Assembly: GCA_022419385.1 (NCBI GenBank)
Contig: JAJUBI010000002.1
Span: 620,001-684,000, forward strand
Reading direction: 5' to 3'
From: Paraconiothyrium sp. Pb-2020
Lineage: Eukaryota > Ascomycota > Dothideomycetes > Pleosporales > Didymosphaeriaceae
Length of the DNA stretch: 64,000 nt
Shown here: positions 11,741-23,201 of the stretch, piece by piece
Position numbering within the stretch: the stretch's first letter is position 1
How the letters are laid out: the number at the start of each line of letters is the position of its first letter
Made by a program: the position numbers and the translations under genes
Notes under the pieces: model-generated
What the model was told of the DNA's origin: nothing
The model's input: the letters and a program-made list of their open reading frames with translations, nothing else
Databases searched by the model: none

Positions 11741-13292
11741 ATGAGTGGTACAACTGCGCAGGTGAGCGACGTGGCGAAGACCCTAAAGTAGGTACTGGCG
11801 GTCCGCATTAGTGACAACTGTTGACATGACCAAGGGTCAAGGGCATAGATCTTAGCCAAATATACTCGGAGAACGTGCTTGCGAAAGTTGTTCAAGTTGC
11901 GCAGAGGGGTTTAAAGCTCAAAGTACAGTGTTCTTCATATTTATTCTGATCTTGTCTAACATTGGCAGGCGCCACTCGAGGAATACCCCCACACCGTTTC
12001 CCAGACAGGACCAGATGCTGGACGCTATGAGTATCGAGAAGCTGATTTCTGGACCTGCGGCTTCTTTCCAGGATCTATCTACACGCTCATTGAGCGGTCG
12101 ATCAGGTATCCAAGGGTTATCGATGTTCCATCCCATCCACCTTCCCAATTGAAAGACCAACTGCTGAAGCTTGGTCGCCACTGGTCTGTCGCAATCAATC
12201 AGATGTCTGCACGTAAAGACACGCATGACATGGGCTTTATCGTCCAGCCTGCTTTGCAAAAAGACTATGAGCTGACTGGGAATCCTGAGAGCCTGGAAAG
12301 TGTGGTGAAAGCGGCTTATGCACTTGCTAGTCGATATGATGAGCGGGCTAAGGCTATTCGTAGCTGGGACGTTGCCATCAATGATCGGTATTCGATTACC
12401 GATATGGAAGAAAATTTCCTGGTGATTATTGATAGCATGTGCAGTAAGTCTGGTGGCGAACAGCCTGATAGTAACTTAGTGATTGACCAGTGTAGATCTC
12501 GATCTCCTCTACTGGGTTGGGCACACGCAACAAGACGACCGTCTGGTACAGATCGCAACTCAACATGCAGATACTATCATACATGAGATTCTCCGCCCGG
12601 ATCATTCATCTTACCACCTAGTCAACTTTTCACCTAAGACCGGGAAGCCGCAAGCTAAAATGACTAATCAAGGCCACAAAGATGATTCAACATGGTCGCG
12701 CGGCCAAGCCTGGTCTATCATGGGTTTTGCGCAAACGTACACTTGGACGAAAGACACGAAATATCTGTACACAGCGATAGAATGCGCAAAGTATTTTCTG
12801 CGAAGATGTGAAGAAGAGAAGAGAGAGGGGAGGTGGCATCATCCGCTTGTCCCAGCTTGGGACTTCGATGCTCCGCAGGAAGATGAGAAGGAACCGCTGA
12901 GAGATGTATCCGCGAGTGGGACATCACAGCTAATGGCCTGGTCATCATTCACACACAGCGCTGCAAGCCTTGCCTTTTGAGGAAGCCCACAAGCTGTCAC
13001 CCTGGGGTACGGACTTTCTCCACGTGGCCCTGGATATAGTGAGCCAAAACCTTGGATATGGCATTAGATAGCGATTTTGCATCGCTTGAATCCCCAGCTA
13101 CAGTCAATGGCGATAGTGCAACGAAACACCACCACTTAATATCAAAGAGAGTGGCTTCGAGGCAAATATACTGAGGCATTCTACGGCGAATCATAACGAA
13201 CATGCGCACAGCCATATTGGGATCATGGATTGGTGTACGCGGACTACTTCTTAGAGTTTGGAAACAAACTTCTGCGAGCGGGCTATCTATAG
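11741..13292 (+). pseudogene. GH88 unsaturated glucuronyl hydrolase, C-terminus frameshifted
   Basis: Family GH88 removes the unsaturated uronic acid left by polysaccharide lyases. Exons 11741-11761, 11842-11922, 11969-12443 and 12496 onward read cleanly, with typical motifs: YREADFWTCGFFPGS, HDMGF (catalytic Asp region), NLDLLYW and GHKDDSTWSRGQAWS. After RDVSAS near 12918 the frame breaks. Homologous pieces then lie in successive different frames: ITANGLVIIHT, ALQALPFEEAHKLSPWGTDF, MALDSDFASLE, STANHNEHAH and finally DHGLVYADYFLEFGNKLL, stopping at 13292. At least four indels within about 330 bp argue for real decay rather than one sequencing error. The first 21-bp exon is inferred. If translated, the product would end at the TGA near 12978, without the C-terminal helices of the alpha/alpha barrel. 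Confidence 0.82.
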
Positions 13293-13443
13293 ATTCACCT
13301 AGACTTCCTTACGCCGTTATTTTTGTCCCGGCTTTCCGTTTCATTGAGTAATATGAATCTCTTCCAGTAGATATGTTATGTGTCGATTTGAAACAATTAT
13401 CTTTTGCTGCACGGACACTCATGTATCGTGGCTCTATGATCTA

Positions 13444-15586
13444 CTAATCCTGTGGGAACGCGATAAAATCTGTCGACGGCGCCTTGGCCTTCGTTGGGTG
13501 TGAGATCTGGGGGATGTCGTTCCACTTGTCTCCAATGGCAACCTCGGTGTACTCAGTCTCAAACCCTGTCCTTCGTGCCACGGCAAGAACAGCAGTGACA
13601 AGATGCGTGCTTGACTCGGGCTGTATTGTCATTGTACTGACAATCGTCGGAATCAAGGTTCTTTGCCATATCAGGTTAGTGTTGGCGTCCGGTTTGAGTA
13701 CCCCCCCCTTAAGCTGCTGACAGTTGGTAGAGATGAGAGATCGAATGCCACTAACTCCAGCATTGGAGCATATGATCACGGCTGTCGATTTTTCCTGTGT
13801 TCCTTCTGGGAAAGCAGATCTACTACTTCGCAAGAACCCTGCAGCACCTTCATCAGATGCCTCTTCATTGTAAGAACGCAACACCCCTTCAAGTTTGTCT
13901 TCCCGTCCTTGAATTGCGAAGCCGCCCTGCACCGTTCGAATCGTAACCTCCGAGCTTCCCAGATTCGTGATCTCATGCACCCGCAAGTGCCAATCCGGCC
14001 ATCGCTGACATGGCGCAATGAGAGTTGTTTTAACTTCGATGTCCGCGTCCTTCCAAGGTCTCCAGGTACTCCTCAAAGCAGGAATCTCTTCCAGTATTTG
14101 ACAGCCTCTACGCAGCCACGCATTGTCCAACCGATGGTCGTGGACTTTCCACGGTACGCGCCAGGTGTCGCCATCATCTTTGCTGAGCGCAAGAGTGCTA
14201 TCTGGAGCTATTTGCTGTATCAGGGATCCTGTAGGTACACTGAATCCAAATTGCGAGGAGTAAGCGAACTTTCCGTATTTGGCTTCAGTTGCCTTAAGTG
14301 GCCAAGGGCAGAATTGGCCACTCGATAATAGGAAGTGATGATGCTCACTATGGCATAAAATATGCATTGCGGGTTTGACTGATGTTGAGCGCTCAAGCTC
14401 TGCGACTGGTAAAGGCTTCTCCTCGGCTGTCCAGAAGGGGTGCTCTGGCGGTAGACCAAGCGCAACAAAAGATTTCATGGCCCAATAGGGTGACTGAGGA
14501 GAATTGTAGTCCTCGCTCATGTACATTTGAGGGTAAGTGAAGCCGATCGTAAAAGTCCCGTCCACATTGAATACATCTGATTTGTTACTCCACCAGCGAA
14601 AATGGCGTAGCAGAAGGCCTTTGACTATGCCCCAGTCGTTCAGTGGCGCAGGTAGATCAACTTCTGCAAAAGCAATTGCGGACCAGAACCCGGCAAAAGC
14701 AAAACGGTAGGTGAGGGATCGTCCAAAAGGAATCGCAGCACCTGCCTTGTGTCAGCTCTAGATTCATCGACCTATGATGGCATATGTACGCACCAGTCTT
14801 ATCGAAGTACCGCCAAAATGACAAAGCGAACAAAAGTGCTCTCTCGCGGAATTTTCGACATCGATCGGGGTCGAATTGCTCGGCCATCTTCATGTACAGC
14901 AGCTGGGAGAACTGGATTGCAAAGCTTCCAGAATAGTAGTCTGCCTGCCGGCCATTCTCGTTCCAAAAGCCATCTGCTGACCATCCTTCGTCTAGATAGA
15001 AGTTCTCTAGCTGATCAAGGTCCTCTTTCATGTATGTCTTTACTTCTTCGTACGGAACACCGCATACCTTAACTAGCGCAAGATTCGTCATCACTCGGAA
15101 CCAGAGCCAATTGGTAATTGGAAAGTCTTTCTCGTTTAAGGTCTTTAGCCACTCTCGGATGTTGGTCTGTGCCCGTTCTGTCTGCTGGTGAAACAAAGCA
15201 TCGGGTGCCGCAAGTAGAGCGAAAGAAATGATCTCCATCTCCACCATTCGTTGATCTCTCACCACCACCGGTCCCCAATACTCGCTATGTTCTGGGTCCG
15301 TTCCATTGGCTAGGCCGTGCACATATGGTTCAGCTAGTTCTTCGTACTCTTGTGGTGTGAGACATGATCCATGTAGAAGCGCTCCGATTGCCCATAGTGC
15401 CCGAGCAAATCCTTCAAGCTGGGCAGCGATGTCGTCGAAATGTGTTCCTGTCACTAATGGCAGCCGAATTCGCGCCCCACCTGGAGATTGGTAGGGTCTA
15501 AGTGCACGAAGGAGTGAAATGCATGCTTCTTTGAAATCCGCGTGCGTTCGAAAGCTGTTGTCTGAGAAACCTGGCAGTGGGGGCAT
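13444..15586 (-). CDS. DUF2264 family protein
   Basis: Protein of 696 residues from two exons, 15586-14794 and 14741-13444 (52-bp intron, GTGCGT..GCAG, joining FDKTG to AAIPFGRS). The start is the ATG at 15586, giving MPPLPGFSDNSF, a start I recall for the family; the open frame extends a little further only through a TTG. The N-terminal half has a helical barrel look (LEGFARALWAIG, NWLWFRVMTNLAL, WSADGFW, DYYSGSFAIQF), the C-terminal half is beta-rich. DUF2264 is often found beside polysaccharide-degrading genes; a role in uronic-acid oligosaccharide breakdown is inference from the adjacent GH88 relic and regulator. No signal peptide, so probably intracellular. Confidence 0.85.
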
Positions 15587-15923
15587 GATGCCGCCGCGCA
15601 AGTCTATGGCTTGTGTTCGTGAATGTCAAAGACACGTGATGAGGATAACGACGGCTGAATGCGCTGTATCGGCTGTGAGGGTCCTAGCGACTCCTGAGAT
15701 GGTGATATTGATTCCGCGTTAGTGATATTGAGGACTGTCAACTCAAACGCGAGATACCTGCTACAAGTGGCTAGATATCCGATGGGACGGCTGAATGTTA
15801 TTGTGCGGGGACGGTTAGCGGCTGCCTCGGTACTTCAAGTACCCGCTCGCGGGCATCGGCTCAAGTTAGTCGAGGTGTCCACTTCTCCAACATCATTTCC
15901 CAACATCGTATTATGCGAGCTCG
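15587..15923. promoter_or_regulatory. divergent promoter DUF2264 / Zn2Cys6 regulator
   Basis: 337 bp between two divergent starts. The regulator may control its neighbour from here; I could not single out an inverted or direct CGG pair with confidence. Confidence 0.4.
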
Positions 15924-18582
15924 ATGACATCTAATTGGACGAATTATTCCATAAATGCCCGCGACGACGATGGCACGTCGTTGCAGGCCTCGTCGGAGGA
16001 TGTACCCGCATGCACCTCATGCAAAAAGCGAAAGTTGAGGTGCTCAAGAGAGACACCTGCTTGCTCGCATTGCTTGAGGCTATGTAGGTATGCCAGAATT
16101 CTCTGTTGGCAGTAGGATTGACATAGGCGCAGCTTTGGAGTGTACTTACGCCCCCAAACAAAAGCCTGGACTCAAGACTGGCGCGTTAGAAGGCTTGACG
16201 CGACGCGTCGGTGCGTTTTCGTACGATTTCGATCACAGCCTTCTTTACTGATGTCTTGAAGCGTTCCTTGAGCAGATTTTACTCGATGAACTTGGTCGAA
16301 TACGTCCGCAATTCGATACCGATGAGATCACCACTGGCCACACTGGCAGAGCACATGAAGCCACTGCCAATCATCGCGTGACGGAGCACAGGATAAGCAC
16401 CGATGGCACGACGCCTGGTACTGTTCAATTTGATGAACGGGTACGAGAAGCAAGTACACCGCTACAACAATCATTGGAAGAGCGAGTGCTGAAGCCTCGC
16501 AAACGCAAGCTTGAGGAACCTCTCTTTGCGACAGCACTTCTGGATTTCGAAAGCATCGAGATTGCAGATCACTTACCCTCCCAACCGTTGCTCGTCAAGA
16601 TTGCCGAGTATTTTTGCATTTCGTTTCACCACTGGATACCTTACTTGCACAAGCAGAGACTATGTGACACCGTAAGAGGGACCAGAGCTGAGTCTAGGTC
16701 CGACCTTGTTCTCCATGCTCTGGTATCTGTGACTCTTCGTCACATGGATAGACAAGTTATATGTATGGATGAAGATGAGGTCGTACGCCAGACGGAAATC
16801 TCACGCTTCATTGTCGAGACACTAGCCTTGAAGAACATGTCGATAGACAGTTTACAAGCGCTGATTTTGATCGTCTTCGACTATGTGAGTAGCTAATTAT
16901 GGCTTCCTTTTCTGTTCATAGCTAACATAGTCTAGCTAAGTGATGGTGACGTAGCGAAAGCATGGCCATTGATCGGGTCTCTAACACGGACAGTTGACTA
17001 CCTACAGCTCACCATCGAGCCAACGGCGTGCCCTGGCGGCTCACTTATGAAGTCTTTACAGCTAGTCCCTCCTGTACAGGATTGGACTGTACTTGAGGAG
17101 CGTCGCCGTCTCTTTTGGGTTATTTTTCTGCTCGATCGTTTCTGCTCAGTTTCCACAGGCTGGAATACCTCGCTTACATCTGAGGATGTGCATAGACGCC
17201 TCCCTGCAGATGGTGGTTACTTCACTCGCGAGGAGCCGGTATCTACACCTTTCTTCGGTATCTGGTCCAAAGCAGCAGGCAGAATAGGTCGATCCCTTGC
17301 CAATGTTCCGGCGCAATATAACGAAGAGGATTCAGTGACCGAACCAGTGCAAGGCTCGACTCCAGGTTCTGTTACTGGCTTGATAGACTCTTCCAAGCTG
17401 GGCGCCTTCGCCTATTGTGTTGAGGCTACCGAATCGCTGAGTCAAGTGACGACGTTCTTTCTGCAGCAAAGGATAAATTGGCAGGATAAGGAACATGCCA
17501 TCAACTGGCTGACGCGGTTCAAAGAGCTTGATCTGCGTTTAGTTCAGTGGAAGATGTTCTTGCCGCCTCGATGGAAAGATTCCGATATTTCCCAAGACCG
17601 AGAAGTGGTCAACATGGACCCGAACCTCACATTGGCACATATTACACACAATACTTCAATGATACTTCTTCATCATTCGATAGCGTATCCACCAAAAGAC
17701 TGGAGCGATTATATCGCTCTACCAAAAGACTGCAGTGCGCAGACGTGCCGACATGCTGCTGTAGAGACGGCGAACATTGTCAACAAATTCCTGACACACA
17801 CTTTGATCCCGTTCGTCAACACACAATTCGCTTTCTGCACGTTTATTGCAGCAAAAGTGCTTCTCTACGAACATCAAGCCACCAGACGACCGCTTAGGCC
17901 CGAGTTTGATCGCATGAAGCGAAATCTAGAAGAAATGTCAGCACGCTGGGTGGTCGGCAAACCACAGTCAGATTCAAGACATGCTTCGCAGACCTCAGCC
18001 CAGATGGATCAGGCAGCGAGATATGCACATCATCTTGAGTATCTGTATGGTGCTTGCCGGCGCAACGTATCCTTCACATTCAACTTCTACGACCATTCTT
18101 GTCGCTACCCGGGAAATTGGACACTTACGAGCAGCACCCCAGTACCTGTGACAAGTCCCTCGACAACTACCAAGGAGCATGTCTGGAGCGCTGGTGGGAG
18201 ACCGAGCATCACTTCGAATGGCGAGTATGAGACTCTAACGAGTCCGAAAACGGCCATCCCACCTGCTCAGAATATTGCCGCCGCCGACTCTGCCTCGTCA
18301 TTTGCCAGGCCAGGAACGCAATATTCTGGAGCTCAACCCGACCCGGAATATGCACAGCAGCAACCTGGAGTTATGCCATCACCCTACCCAACAGCGATCC
18401 CTGAAGGAGGCTATCCTAACGGCGAGGTCCTCGCTGGACACTCACTCCAAGACCAGTCTCTACTAAGCTTGTCGGACACATTAATGGACTCGCAGTTCTT
18501 GGATATGGATCGCGTGATCACATTCGAGGACACGAACTTTTATCTCCCTGGCGATGCGTATAGGTGGCAAACACTTTCGTGA
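15924..18582 (+). CDS. Zn2Cys6 fungal-specific transcription factor
   Basis: DNA-binding regulator, 835 residues, four exons: 15924-16083, 16133-16210, 16262-16884 and 16936-18582. The Zn2Cys6 cluster is near residues 29-60: CTSCKKRKLRC then CSHC, with the last Cys (SLECTY) supplied by exon 2. The linker KQKPGLKTGALEGLTRRV leads to a short coiled coil (FLEQILLDELGR) usual for dimerising C6 factors. The fungal-specific middle homology region follows (HALVSVTLRH, FDYLSDGDVAKAWPLIG, RRRLFWVIFLLDRF). The tail is Pro/Ser/Thr/Gln-rich, likely activation. The acceptor for exon 3 was chosen because the next AG gives a stop. Placement beside DUF2264 and GH88 suggests a pathway-specific regulator of uronate-containing polysaccharide use (inference). 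Confidence 0.88.
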
Positions 18583-19009
18583 TGGTAATGTACATTCGAA
18601 ACGTACTTGAGTAGAATTGTAGGTAATGGCTGCGGGAAACTTATGGTATGGATAGCAAATCTTTGACTTGAGTCACCGACAGGAATCGCGGTTCAACGTG
18701 GAATCATAATCAAACTCCGCTGACACGTAGACCACGCGGTGGTGATTCGCATCGTTCGTGGTACTAAGAGAGGTGTGCTTTAGTAACCAACTTGAAGCTA
18801 CAGTGTAGTTTTAAGTCTTGCGCTTCTTGTATACAAAATCTGCGTACATGTAAGGGATTATTGTTCTCTATCCTCTGCAAGTCTACACACTTTAAGGTCG
18901 CCATTGCTTGTTATCTCGAAATCGCTGCCGCTCGTCGCCTCATCGCTCGCCTGCACACCCGTACTAAAATGAGGGGTAGACCAGTGTCGTAATCGTCACC
19001 CATTTCCTA
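18583..19009. other. intergenic with remnant 2EXR C-terminal codons
   Basis: On the minus strand, just after the two stop codons of the adjacent 2EXR gene, the same frame still reads MGDDYDTGLPL (about 19003-18971), matching the C-terminal motif of a paralogue. Otherwise no gene. Confidence 0.5.
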
Positions 19010-19618
19010 CTATTGAACTCTAAACTGGTGCAAACTATTGGCGTCATTCTCAGGTCCTCTCATCATGTTTCCGTTGTCCGGATTAATGAACCAAATGCTC
19101 TCCTCACCGCAGGGCCATTCATCCAGGTGTTCTTCCACAGCACCCCACCAAGTCTTCGTACCATCCATACAGACAACGAAGATCTCCTTGATATTGGTGA
19201 AAGATTTAAGTTGTTTTATGCTGCCGCGTGCGAAACCTTCGTCACTATATTCAGCCTCGAACCGAAGCCGCTGTATCTGCGGTACAACTGCTTTATAGAC
19301 CTCAAGGTGATTCCCATTGCCGATGTAAATGATGTCGATTTCGAAGTTGACCCAAACATATTGCTGAGGCTCAAGTACGTGAGGAGGATCATCAATCTCA
19401 GTGAACCCTTGATGGTAGTGTCTCTGCAGCTCACGTCTTGACTCTTGGCAGGTCTGTAGTGGAGCTGGCACTGGCATAGAGGTAACCGGAAGAGGCGCAC
19501 CTCTAGACAAATAGCTGTCAGAGACAGAAACGTCAAAGATGCGAGGCTCAATAGTGAGATCCCACACTCGAGCCCGAATCTCCAACGGCAGCAGTGGAAA
19601 ATGGTGGAAGTTATGCAT
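19010..19618 (-). CDS. 2EXR-domain protein A
   Basis: Single-exon, 202-residue protein of the 2EXR family, named for two ExR motifs; the molecular function is unknown and the family is expanded in plant-associated ascomycetes. Marks: FPLLPLEIRARVWDLTIEPR at the start, QTCQESRRE, YVWVNFEIDIIYIG, KEIFVVCMDG and EWPCGEESIWFI. The start is the ATG at 19618. Closest in this window to copy C at 30.6 kb: both lack the intron that copies B and D have. Compared with C, this copy ends early: two TAG codons follow RVQ, and the residual C-terminal motif lies beyond them. Probably cytosolic or nuclear; no signal peptide. Confidence 0.82.
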   Translation of the reverse strand: MHNFHHFPLLPLEIRARVWDLTIEPRIFDVSVSDSYLSRGAPLPVTSMPVPAPLQTCQESRRELQRHYHQGFTEIDDPPHVLEPQQYVWVNFEIDIIYIGNGNHLEVYKAVVPQIQRLRFEAEYSDEGFARGSIKQLKSFTNIKEIFVVCMDGTKTWWGAVEEHLDEWPCGEESIWFINPDNGNMMRGPENDANSLHQFRVQ

Positions 19619-20030
19619 TGGAAAAAATCCTGCCGAGGCGTGTTACACAGAGTCTTTGCACATGAACAAGTCCTCTCAATGTGTCGTTCGTTGTAGAGTA
19701 AAGACCTGATGTACGGATCCGAGAGCTTTTGATGCATTGGCGTCTGGGTGAAGCAGCGGCGACGATCTTGGCTCGCAACAGTCACCTAACTCCAAAGTGG
19801 GGGCTGATAAGATCGAGTGAATCTCGCTTCCCATGCGAACATGGGCAGATTTTTTCTTGACTTGGCAGCAGCGGAGAAATGTCGAAAATATACGCCCGTA
19901 GTATTGTGCGCGGGATAGATTTTGCGTCGGTTGTAAAAGAACGAATTGATACTTATGCAGCTCTGCGGCACGGCACGTTCGCACCAACCCAAGTTTTTAT
20001 GTGACCTGAGCTTTCAAACACTACCTGCCG
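19619..20030. other. intergenic
   Basis: Region between the 2EXR A start and a 2EXR relic on the opposite strand. No gene seen; short open frames lack domains. Confidence 0.4.
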
Positions 20031-20340
20031 TTTTCGGTGTCATGATCGATCCAGATGGGACCATGATGAAGCCAAGCGATGTCGATGCAATGGTCGACCA
20101 GCAATTGAGGGAGAGCTGGGCGCGTCAAGGGTATAATTTTGACTCGGGTTTACCCCTCGGTTGTACTGAGGATTGCATCACCTGTGAAAAGGTTCACATA
20201 CCTGAAGGGGTAGTTGATCGAGGAGCAAGAGAGGAAGGTCTGAAGCGAGCCGTGGATATAACTACGACACTGGTCTGCCCCTGGGATGTACCGAGAATTG
20301 CGTCAATTGCGGAGAGGTTCACATCCCGTAAGAGATGGCA
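20031..20340 (+). pseudogene. 2EXR C-terminal relic with internal duplication
   Basis: Plus-strand reading MIDPDGTMMKPSDVDAM, then GYNFDSGLPLG, aligns with the C-terminus of the 2EXR copy at 30.6 kb (MIGPSERMMMRGAELDA, then GYDYDTGLSLG). The N-terminal domain is absent. About 125 bp downstream the same segment recurs in another frame (GYNYDTGLPLGCTENC against GYNFDSGLPLGCTEDC), so the relic carries a tandem duplication whose offset is not a multiple of three. An ATG-led open frame runs from about 19946 to 20344, but it is probably not a functional gene. Confidence 0.7.
20129..20335 (+). repeat. imperfect tandem repeat, two copies offset 125 bp
   Basis: Copies at about 20129-20210 and 20254-20335 share long runs such as CCCCTSGGNTGTACYGAG and GAGGTTCACATCCC-like ends; each encodes the GY-N-(F/Y)-D-(S/T)-GLPLGCTE motif, but in different frames. 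Confidence 0.65.
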
Positions 20341-20602
20341 TTGACTGGGTCGGTGTTTTTACTGTGCAGCTCACGATACAAGCCGGGAAATAGCTGCTAG
20401 AAAGGTTAGATGGTTGTGAATGCTTGTGGGCAGGTAGTAGCAGTTCTTTCGATACCTCTTCATATTAACAAGGTTTACACCTCCGGATCTCATCTCCGGT
20501 GCATATTAGTCGAAATGATACCACATAGCCCTTCTAGGGCGTTACGTGCGCAGCTTACGGGGCGAAAGATATTATATCGACAGGACTTGTCCGCTCATCC
20601 TC

Positions 20603-21293
20603 TCACCGTTGTTGATCCTCAACCCGTCGGTTATCTTCAATTGAGCCCAGCATCTCTGCTTCGAACATCTCCGCGATCCTATCTAGTCCCTCCGGTCCTC
20701 TAAACACCTTTTCATCATCATCATCATCAGGATCAATGAAAAAAACATTTTCCTCACCACAAGGCCAGTAATTCTCTTTGAGAGCTCCCAAGGCTTCATA
20801 CAGTCCCCACGAGCACACAACATGGATTTCCTGTACGTTGGCAAAATTGCGCAGGGCTTCGAGTTCCCAGCGGTGGGAGGGCTCTGATTTCATCATACGT
20901 TCGAGCCGTAGTCGACGAAATGTGTGAGCTACAACTGTAAAATCCCGGAGCCTTGAGTCTCCGATATCTACGATGTCAATTTCGAGGTTTGCCCAAATGT
21001 ATCTGGCGTTGGCATGTACATTAGCATGAGGCTTGGCAAATTGAGCCGATGGCTTACTGATATCCTTTGCCCGGAATGGCTATTTCAGAGAAGACCTTGG
21101 AGTAGAGTCCGTGGTTCCGTGATTCGTGGCAAGCTTGAAGGACTGCGGGAATAGGTGTCCATGAGGTGAGGAACGAGCACTGTTGGTAGCGATGCCGGAG
21201 TTCGACTTCCACTGTGCGGGGCTCAACCGTGCATTCCCAGATCTGAGCGCGCAGTTCGTATGGTAGACGGGGAAATGGGTGGAACGTTGCCAT
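20603..21293 (-). CDS. 2EXR-domain protein B
   Basis: 2EXR family protein, 211 residues, exons 21293-21058 and 21002-20603 (55-bp intron, GTAAGC..CCAG). Motifs: FPRLPYELRAQIWECTVEPR, QACHESRNHG, then after the intron YIWANLEIDIVDIG, EIHVVCSWG and YWPCGEENVFFIDP with an Asp run. The start is the ATG at 21293, which gives the family-typical MATFHPFPRLP; upstream in-frame codons are not needed. Its first exon is exactly as long (236 bp) as that of copy D at 51.1 kb and the intron is in the same place, so B and D form one subfamily. Function unknown. Confidence 0.85.
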
Positions 21294-21719
21294 TAGAAGG
21301 GCATCCGACCTGGATGTGCAAGCTAGGTCCGTAGCTCTGTAACGACAAAACAAGGTTTAGCAAACGGTCGGACCGGTACCGATTCGGGCGTAGAGGGCCA
21401 CAATTCTGCACAAATAGTGCCGCGATGAAGTTGGTTATGACAGAAGTTTCAAATGGTGTGTAATTGAAAGGTAGTATTCAAGAGGGTATCTGTAAGTTGT
21501 AGTTGCCGCAAAGATGGCGCTAGAATTCCGCGCCAATCAGGCAGCCGCCCGACGACTCCGCTCTCTGCCGCCACTTTACTACGGAGAATGGAGAGAACAC
21601 CTGAAAATGCAAGGGCGGATGCGAGAGTAAGATGTGTGAATGGAAACCAAGCAACATGACGTGAAGAGGGACTGGCCAAGCCGACGGAATGCCCCGAGAA
21701 GATACTGGAAATCCCTTCG
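21294..21719. other. intergenic
   Basis: Between 2EXR B and the Vps60 stop codon; no gene seen. Confidence 0.4.
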
Positions 21720-22411
21720 TCAACCGGCAGCCTCCTTGACCTTGCTATGCGCGGGTGGCTCGTCGATGAACTGCGGTGGCGCAGCGTCATCCATCATGAA
21801 GGCGGGCATGCCACTTGACTCGCCGATGCCCTCCAATTCCACCTCCTCACCTAATGCCTCCAGCTCGGCGTCCAGCTCGGCCTCATCCACATCTTCAGGT
21901 ACCTCGTAGCTCCTACTTATGCTCTCCTGTATGTCATTCCCCATATCCATCAAATCCGCCATCTCATCCTGCAGCTTCTCAATCTTATCAATGTTGATCT
22001 TTCCATACTGCTTTTTGAGCTCTTTGGTGGTGGTCTTCATGGCATCGACGGTGGTCATGGTGTTCTTGAGGTTGTCCTGCATCATGCCTGCCTGCTCCAT
22101 ATTCCAGGACTGCTGCTGCAGCTGGTCGCGCTGGGCGTCGTACATTTTGCGCTGCTGCAGGACTTTGAGCGCTTTCTGCTTGAGGGCGGTCTTGCCGGGG
22201 CCGTCGCGCATTTTAGCGATTTTCTGCTGGTAGGCGGAGAGTTCGGCGTTGAGTTTGGCGAGCTTGACATCGATGGATTCTATGCGTGTGTCGACCTGAA
22301 GACTATTAGAGGGTGATACGGGGGGAGGAGAAGTAAAGTGCTTACCGTGGATATGGCCTGGTTGAGCGTCGGCTTGGGCGCCGTGCTCTTCGCTCCGAAC
22401 AGGCGGTTCAT
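21720..22411 (-). CDS. vps60: ESCRT-III family protein Vps60/CHMP5
   Basis: Snf7-family accessory ESCRT-III subunit acting with Vta1/Vps4 in multivesicular-body sorting at endosomes. Exons 22411-22346 and 22295-21720 (50-bp intron, GTAAGC..TTCAG) give 213 residues. The N-terminus MNRLFGAKS is diagnostic for the CHMP5/Vps60 branch; helices alpha1-2 follow (IESIDVKLAKLNAEL, KQKALKVLQQRKMY), then QQSWNMEQAG, TTVDAMKTTTKELKK and the acidic C-terminal region with ISRSYEVPEDVDEAELDAEL. Length and order match the family. Divergent from the SAPS gene across about 790 bp. Confidence 0.95.
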
Positions 22412-23201
22412 TGTGGTGAAGTCCTGATAGTAGTACCGAGGGCTTGCCGATGTAGTTGTTGTACCTGGAACTGCAGCCTATAGGTGCAGGGGTGAATTAT
22501 GTCGTCGCGGGGCAATTCACGCGCGGTGAATCGACAAGCTTGGGCCGCCGTACCAGCGTCATCGGGCCGTCACGTGCAGTAACCCACCACGCACCAGTTC
22601 AGATGATAGCGGGATGCTGCACGGTGGTACGCTTGCATGCAGCGCGTGATTGCAACTGCGGGACTCGCGGTGATTAATCTGAGCCCCCAAGACGGGCGTG
22701 AGGGTTGTGTCGTGCCTCCAACAGCGCCTTCTGCTCGCCGTCCCCGGCCTAGCGCTGGCCCAGTCCCAGTTCCCACGGCCTCGTGTGTGTGTGCTGTCAC
22801 CGCTGCTCTGATATACCCCCACAACCGCCCACTCTGCGCCTTGCCGCTGCATTTTGTACTTGTAACGACTTCTTACGACGTCTCTGTTGCCTTTGTGCTC
22901 CCATTGTGCGATCGCTCGCTTGCCCGCGCCCTCCTCGGAGGTTTCTTCGTCAGGTACCGCACCGTCCCACACTGCCCGCCGCCCACCTTGACCCTCGCGC
23001 ACGCGCCCCACTGCTATTCACCCTCCCCGCGCTCTGCCTTGCTCTGCTGACTTACCAACTGTCGTTCCAGCCGCACTTCCTCCGACTGTCACTCCCCATG
23101 AGTTGTCTGTTGCCATAGCTTCACCCCGCGCATGAGACCCGCTCGGCTGCGGCTACCCTCGAGTCCCTCCTTTTCGCAGCCCCGCCTCACACCTATCCAC
23201 C
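22412..23201. promoter_or_regulatory. divergent intergenic region vps60 / SAPS
   Basis: 790 bp, GC-rich then pyrimidine-rich towards the SAPS start, as in housekeeping fungal promoters. Open frames here are compositional; no gene. Confidence 0.45.

Noticed and set aside
20719..20732. (TCA)n run in 2EXR B as a microsatellite of interest
   Set aside because: Encodes a short Asp run in an ordinary acidic loop.
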